Below, piece by piece: positions 49,267 through 50,753 of a stretch of DNA of 50,753 nucleotides. Position 1 is the first letter of the stretch, and each line of letters begins with the position of its first letter. The notes under the pieces were generated by a model. The model searched no databases. It was not told the DNA's origin and saw only the letters and a program-made list of their open reading frames with translations. The stretch is taken from positions 1 through 50,753 of the forward strand of contig CAKSJL010000003.1 in the NCBI GenBank assembly GCA_934463345.1. The letters are read 5' to 3'. Position numbers and translations under genes: made by a program. Source of the stretch: an uncultured Oscillospiraceae bacterium. Its GTDB lineage: Bacteria; Bacillota; Clostridia; Oscillospirales; Ruminococcaceae.

Positions 49267-49305
49267 TAGTATTAACGCACTATTAATAATAAAGTAGTTT
49301 GCAAT

Positions 49306-49605
49306 TTAAATTATAAAACCTGTAACAAGCGCTGCTCCTGATGCTGCAAGTGCCACAACTATCAGCGGCAGGTTGAAATATGCAAGGATTACTGCAATAA
49401 CTGTCCCGACAGCAGCCGTTGTTATATTTCCGGTGCAATAGAATATTGCTGGTATAGTCATCGCACTTAGTACCGCATAGGGAATGTAGTAAAGAAAACT
49501 CCTGAAAAATCTGGACTTTATCTCTTTTCTGAAAAATGTAAAAGGAATCATTCTTATGAGATATGTAACTCCTGCCATTACAGCAATATAGATAGCTATG
49601 CTCAT
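49306..49605 (-). CDS. azlD: AzlD-type branched-chain amino acid transport subunit
   Basis: A 99-residue protein with four membrane helices and the family features GVTYLIRMIPF near the start and FLYYIPYAVLSAMTIPAI in the middle. AzlD works with AzlC to export branched-chain amino acids and analogues. Its start overlaps the azlC stop, so the two are translated together. Confidence 0.93.
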   Translation of the reverse strand: MSIAIYIAVMAGVTYLIRMIPFTFFRKEIKSRFFRSFLYYIPYAVLSAMTIPAIFYCTGNITTAAVGTVIAVILAYFNLPLIVVALAASGAALVTGFII

Positions 49606-50306
49606 CAGGCATTTTCCTCCTTTTCATCGACCGGAAAGAACAGCGCACCTACTGCCGATGCTGCAACAGCGCTGATTATTACTGCGAATCCGCCTGAAAT
49701 GACCGTTATAAGGTATTTGAATATTATGCTTATGACTGCGGCAGTTAACACTACTGTGAGAACCCTGAAAGACTTTCTTGACGGTGGAACAATTATTGCT
49801 ATAAACATGCCGTACAATACTATTCCCATAGCGTTTGTCAGTGCTGCCGGAAGAAGCATTCCTGCGGCTGCGCCTGTTACTGTTCCTGCGACCCAGCCGA
49901 CGAAAGATATAAAAATGATGCCTGCCATGTACTGCGGAGTCAGGAGTCCGGACTGTGCAGATGCAACGGCGAATATTTCGTCTGTTATTCCATAAGAAAT
50001 GAGAAGTCTTTGAGGAAGCCGGAAGGATTTGTCCAGCTTCTGTGATAGTGAAAGTGCCATGAGTGCGTATCTTAAATTTATGGTAAACTGGGTCAGAACC
50101 ATTTCTGCAAGCGTTCCGCCGGCAGCTATTATGGAAACACCTGCTGCCTGACCAGCTGATGTTAGGTTTGCAGCAGATATTGCTGTCGCCGCACTAACGG
50201 ATAATCCTGATTTGACTGCCATGATTCCGAATCCGAATGATACTGAAATATACCCCAGCATTATTGGTATTCCATGAATTATTCCCTTAAAAAACTGAGA
50301 TTTCAA
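49605..50306 (-). CDS. azlC: AzlC-type branched-chain amino acid exporter
   Basis: This 233-residue membrane protein has the AzlC/YgaZ family signatures GIPIMLGYISVSFGFGIMA, NLTSAGQAAGVSIIAAGGT and LRYALMALSLSQKL. With AzlD it forms an exporter of branched-chain amino acids. The start is TTG 50306, with AAGGAGAG about 9 bases upstream. No regulator is adjacent. Confidence 0.93.
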   Translation of the reverse strand: MKSQFFKGIIHGIPIMLGYISVSFGFGIMAVKSGLSVSAATAISAANLTSAGQAAGVSIIAAGGTLAEMVLTQFTINLRYALMALSLSQKLDKSFRLPQRLLISYGITDEIFAVASAQSGLLTPQYMAGIIFISFVGWVAGTVTGAAAGMLLPAALTNAMGIVLYGMFIAIIVPPSRKSFRVLTVVLTAAVISIIFKYLITVISGGFAVIISAVAASAVGALFFPVDEKEENA

Positions 50307-50401
50307 CTTTTTATCTCTCCTTGTCCTTTAATATGCCAACCTTATAATGATACCACAATTTTTCCTCCAAGGCAATACCTATACAAGTCCAATAAAATGT
50401 G

Positions 50402-50466
50402 AGAACCCGTCTTCACAAGATATGTGATTGGAAAGACGTGCGCATACGCTTGTGAAGACGGATTCT
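50402..50466 (-). repeat. Element B copy 5 (65-bp minimal form, inverted)
   Basis: AGAACCCGTCTTCACAAG and CTTGTGAAGACGGATTCT enclose only 29 bases. The order of its ends shows the opposite orientation to copies 1-4, with the centre deleted. Confidence 0.85.
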
Positions 50467-50500
50467 GAAATATTATTCCAGATATTTCAAAGAACCAGTC

Positions 50501-50529
50501 TTGAATTTTTGAATAATATATGTTATACT
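50501..50529 (+). promoter_or_regulatory. Promoter of the last gene
   Basis: TTGAAT (50501-50506) and TATACT (50524-50529), 17-bp spacer. The 90-base leader contains AAGGC-gg-CAAT/ATTGCCTT. Confidence 0.6.
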
Positions 50530-50623
50530 TTTTGATGTGTAATATTGTGAATGTCAGGATAAATTAAGGCGGCAATGATTGTTTTATATTGCCTTGACTG
50601 AATTTGAGAGGGAATCTTTGATT

Positions 50624-50753
50624 ATGATAAAAGAGAGAACGGTATGCTTTACTGGTCATCGTCCTGAAAAGCTTCCGGGATATGGCGATGCTGACAACAG
50701 TATACTTAATATGTTGAAAAGCATGCTTTATTACCGCATTTATATGGCTGCAC
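50624..50753 (+). CDS. YpsA/SLOG-family protein, 5' part only
   Basis: The 43 visible residues begin MIKERTVCFTGHRPEKLPGY, the characteristic opening of the YpsA-type SLOG (DUF1273) family, Rossmann-like proteins proposed to bind nucleotide-derived ligands. The gene runs off the window. TTG 50618 is better spaced from GAGAGGG than ATG 50624 and may be the true start. Confidence 0.8.
   Translation, partial: MIKERTVCFTGHRPEKLPGYGDADNSILNMLKSMLYYRIYMAA

Noticed and set aside
1-50753. CRISPR arrays, tRNA genes, rRNA genes, intact IS or prophage
   Set aside because: No regularly spaced direct repeats, no tRNA T-arm patterns and no transposase, integrase or phage structural genes were seen by eye on either strand.

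Overview
The window looks like chromosomal DNA from an anaerobic, low-to-medium G+C, cellulosome-bearing Firmicute, most likely Ruminococcus or a close relative in the Oscillospiraceae. Three secreted proteins carry full or partial type I dockerin sequences, one of them on a GH74 xyloglucanase. Pyruvate:ferredoxin oxidoreductase, a group B type [FeFe] hydrogenase and a PPi-type phosphofructokinase fit a fermentative anaerobe. The rest is Firmicute core: RNase Y, RicT, DarA, HolB, RqcP, SpoVB, SpoVAC and a CIRCE-controlled htpG. I see no rRNA, tRNA, CRISPR array, prophage or intact insertion sequence.

Layout. 0-2.2 kb: a YtrA-type GntR regulator with an ABC ATPase and permease. 2.2-8.3 kb (minus strand): radical SAM protein, YfhO-type membrane protein, zinc-dependent phospholipase C-like protein and RNase Y with a long structured leader. 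8.8-12.1 kb: a lone spoVAC, a structured repeat, an [FeFe] hydrogenase and an AraC regulator. 12.1-16 kb: a gap with two structured, terminator-ended RNA segments, then PPi-PFK, a C_GCAxxG_C_C redox protein and a dockerin protein. 16-24.7 kb: htpG, an M15 peptidase, a sigma-region-4-like protein behind an SOS-box promoter, and the conserved decarboxylase-darA-holB-ricT cluster, followed by convergent spoVB. 24.8-31.7 kb: aminotransferase, hypothetical protein, mazG, hup, rqcP, ppk1, and a small membrane protein divergent from an XRE regulator. 32.2-39.8 kb: PFOR, a second copy of the structured repeat, an ECF sigma/beta-propeller pair, and deoD. 39.9-50.7 kb: dockerin GH74, a membrane-anchored M15 peptidase, a PspA operon with an unlisted 50-residue membrane protein, a CAP-domain protein, serC-serA, azlCD and the start of a YpsA/SLOG gene.

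Two repeat families stand out. Element B is a near-palindromic, MITE-like unit of about 165 bp with termini AGAACCYGTCTTCACAAG. It has three full copies, two internally deleted copies and one solitary end. Most lie just after stop codons and before the native terminator, and one copy supplies the last codons and stop of htpG. Element A is a structured unit of 170-190 bp with two copies in which two stems differ in sequence but keep their pairing, suggesting selection on RNA structure.

Regulatory sequence is unusually readable: many -35/-10 pairs with exactly 17 bp spacing, a perfect CIRCE, a perfect-core LexA/SOS box, paired XRE operators, a palindrome at the PFOR start site, and structured leaders before rny, pfk and deoD. 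All names and functions come from reading motifs and translations by eye; no database search or folding program was run.
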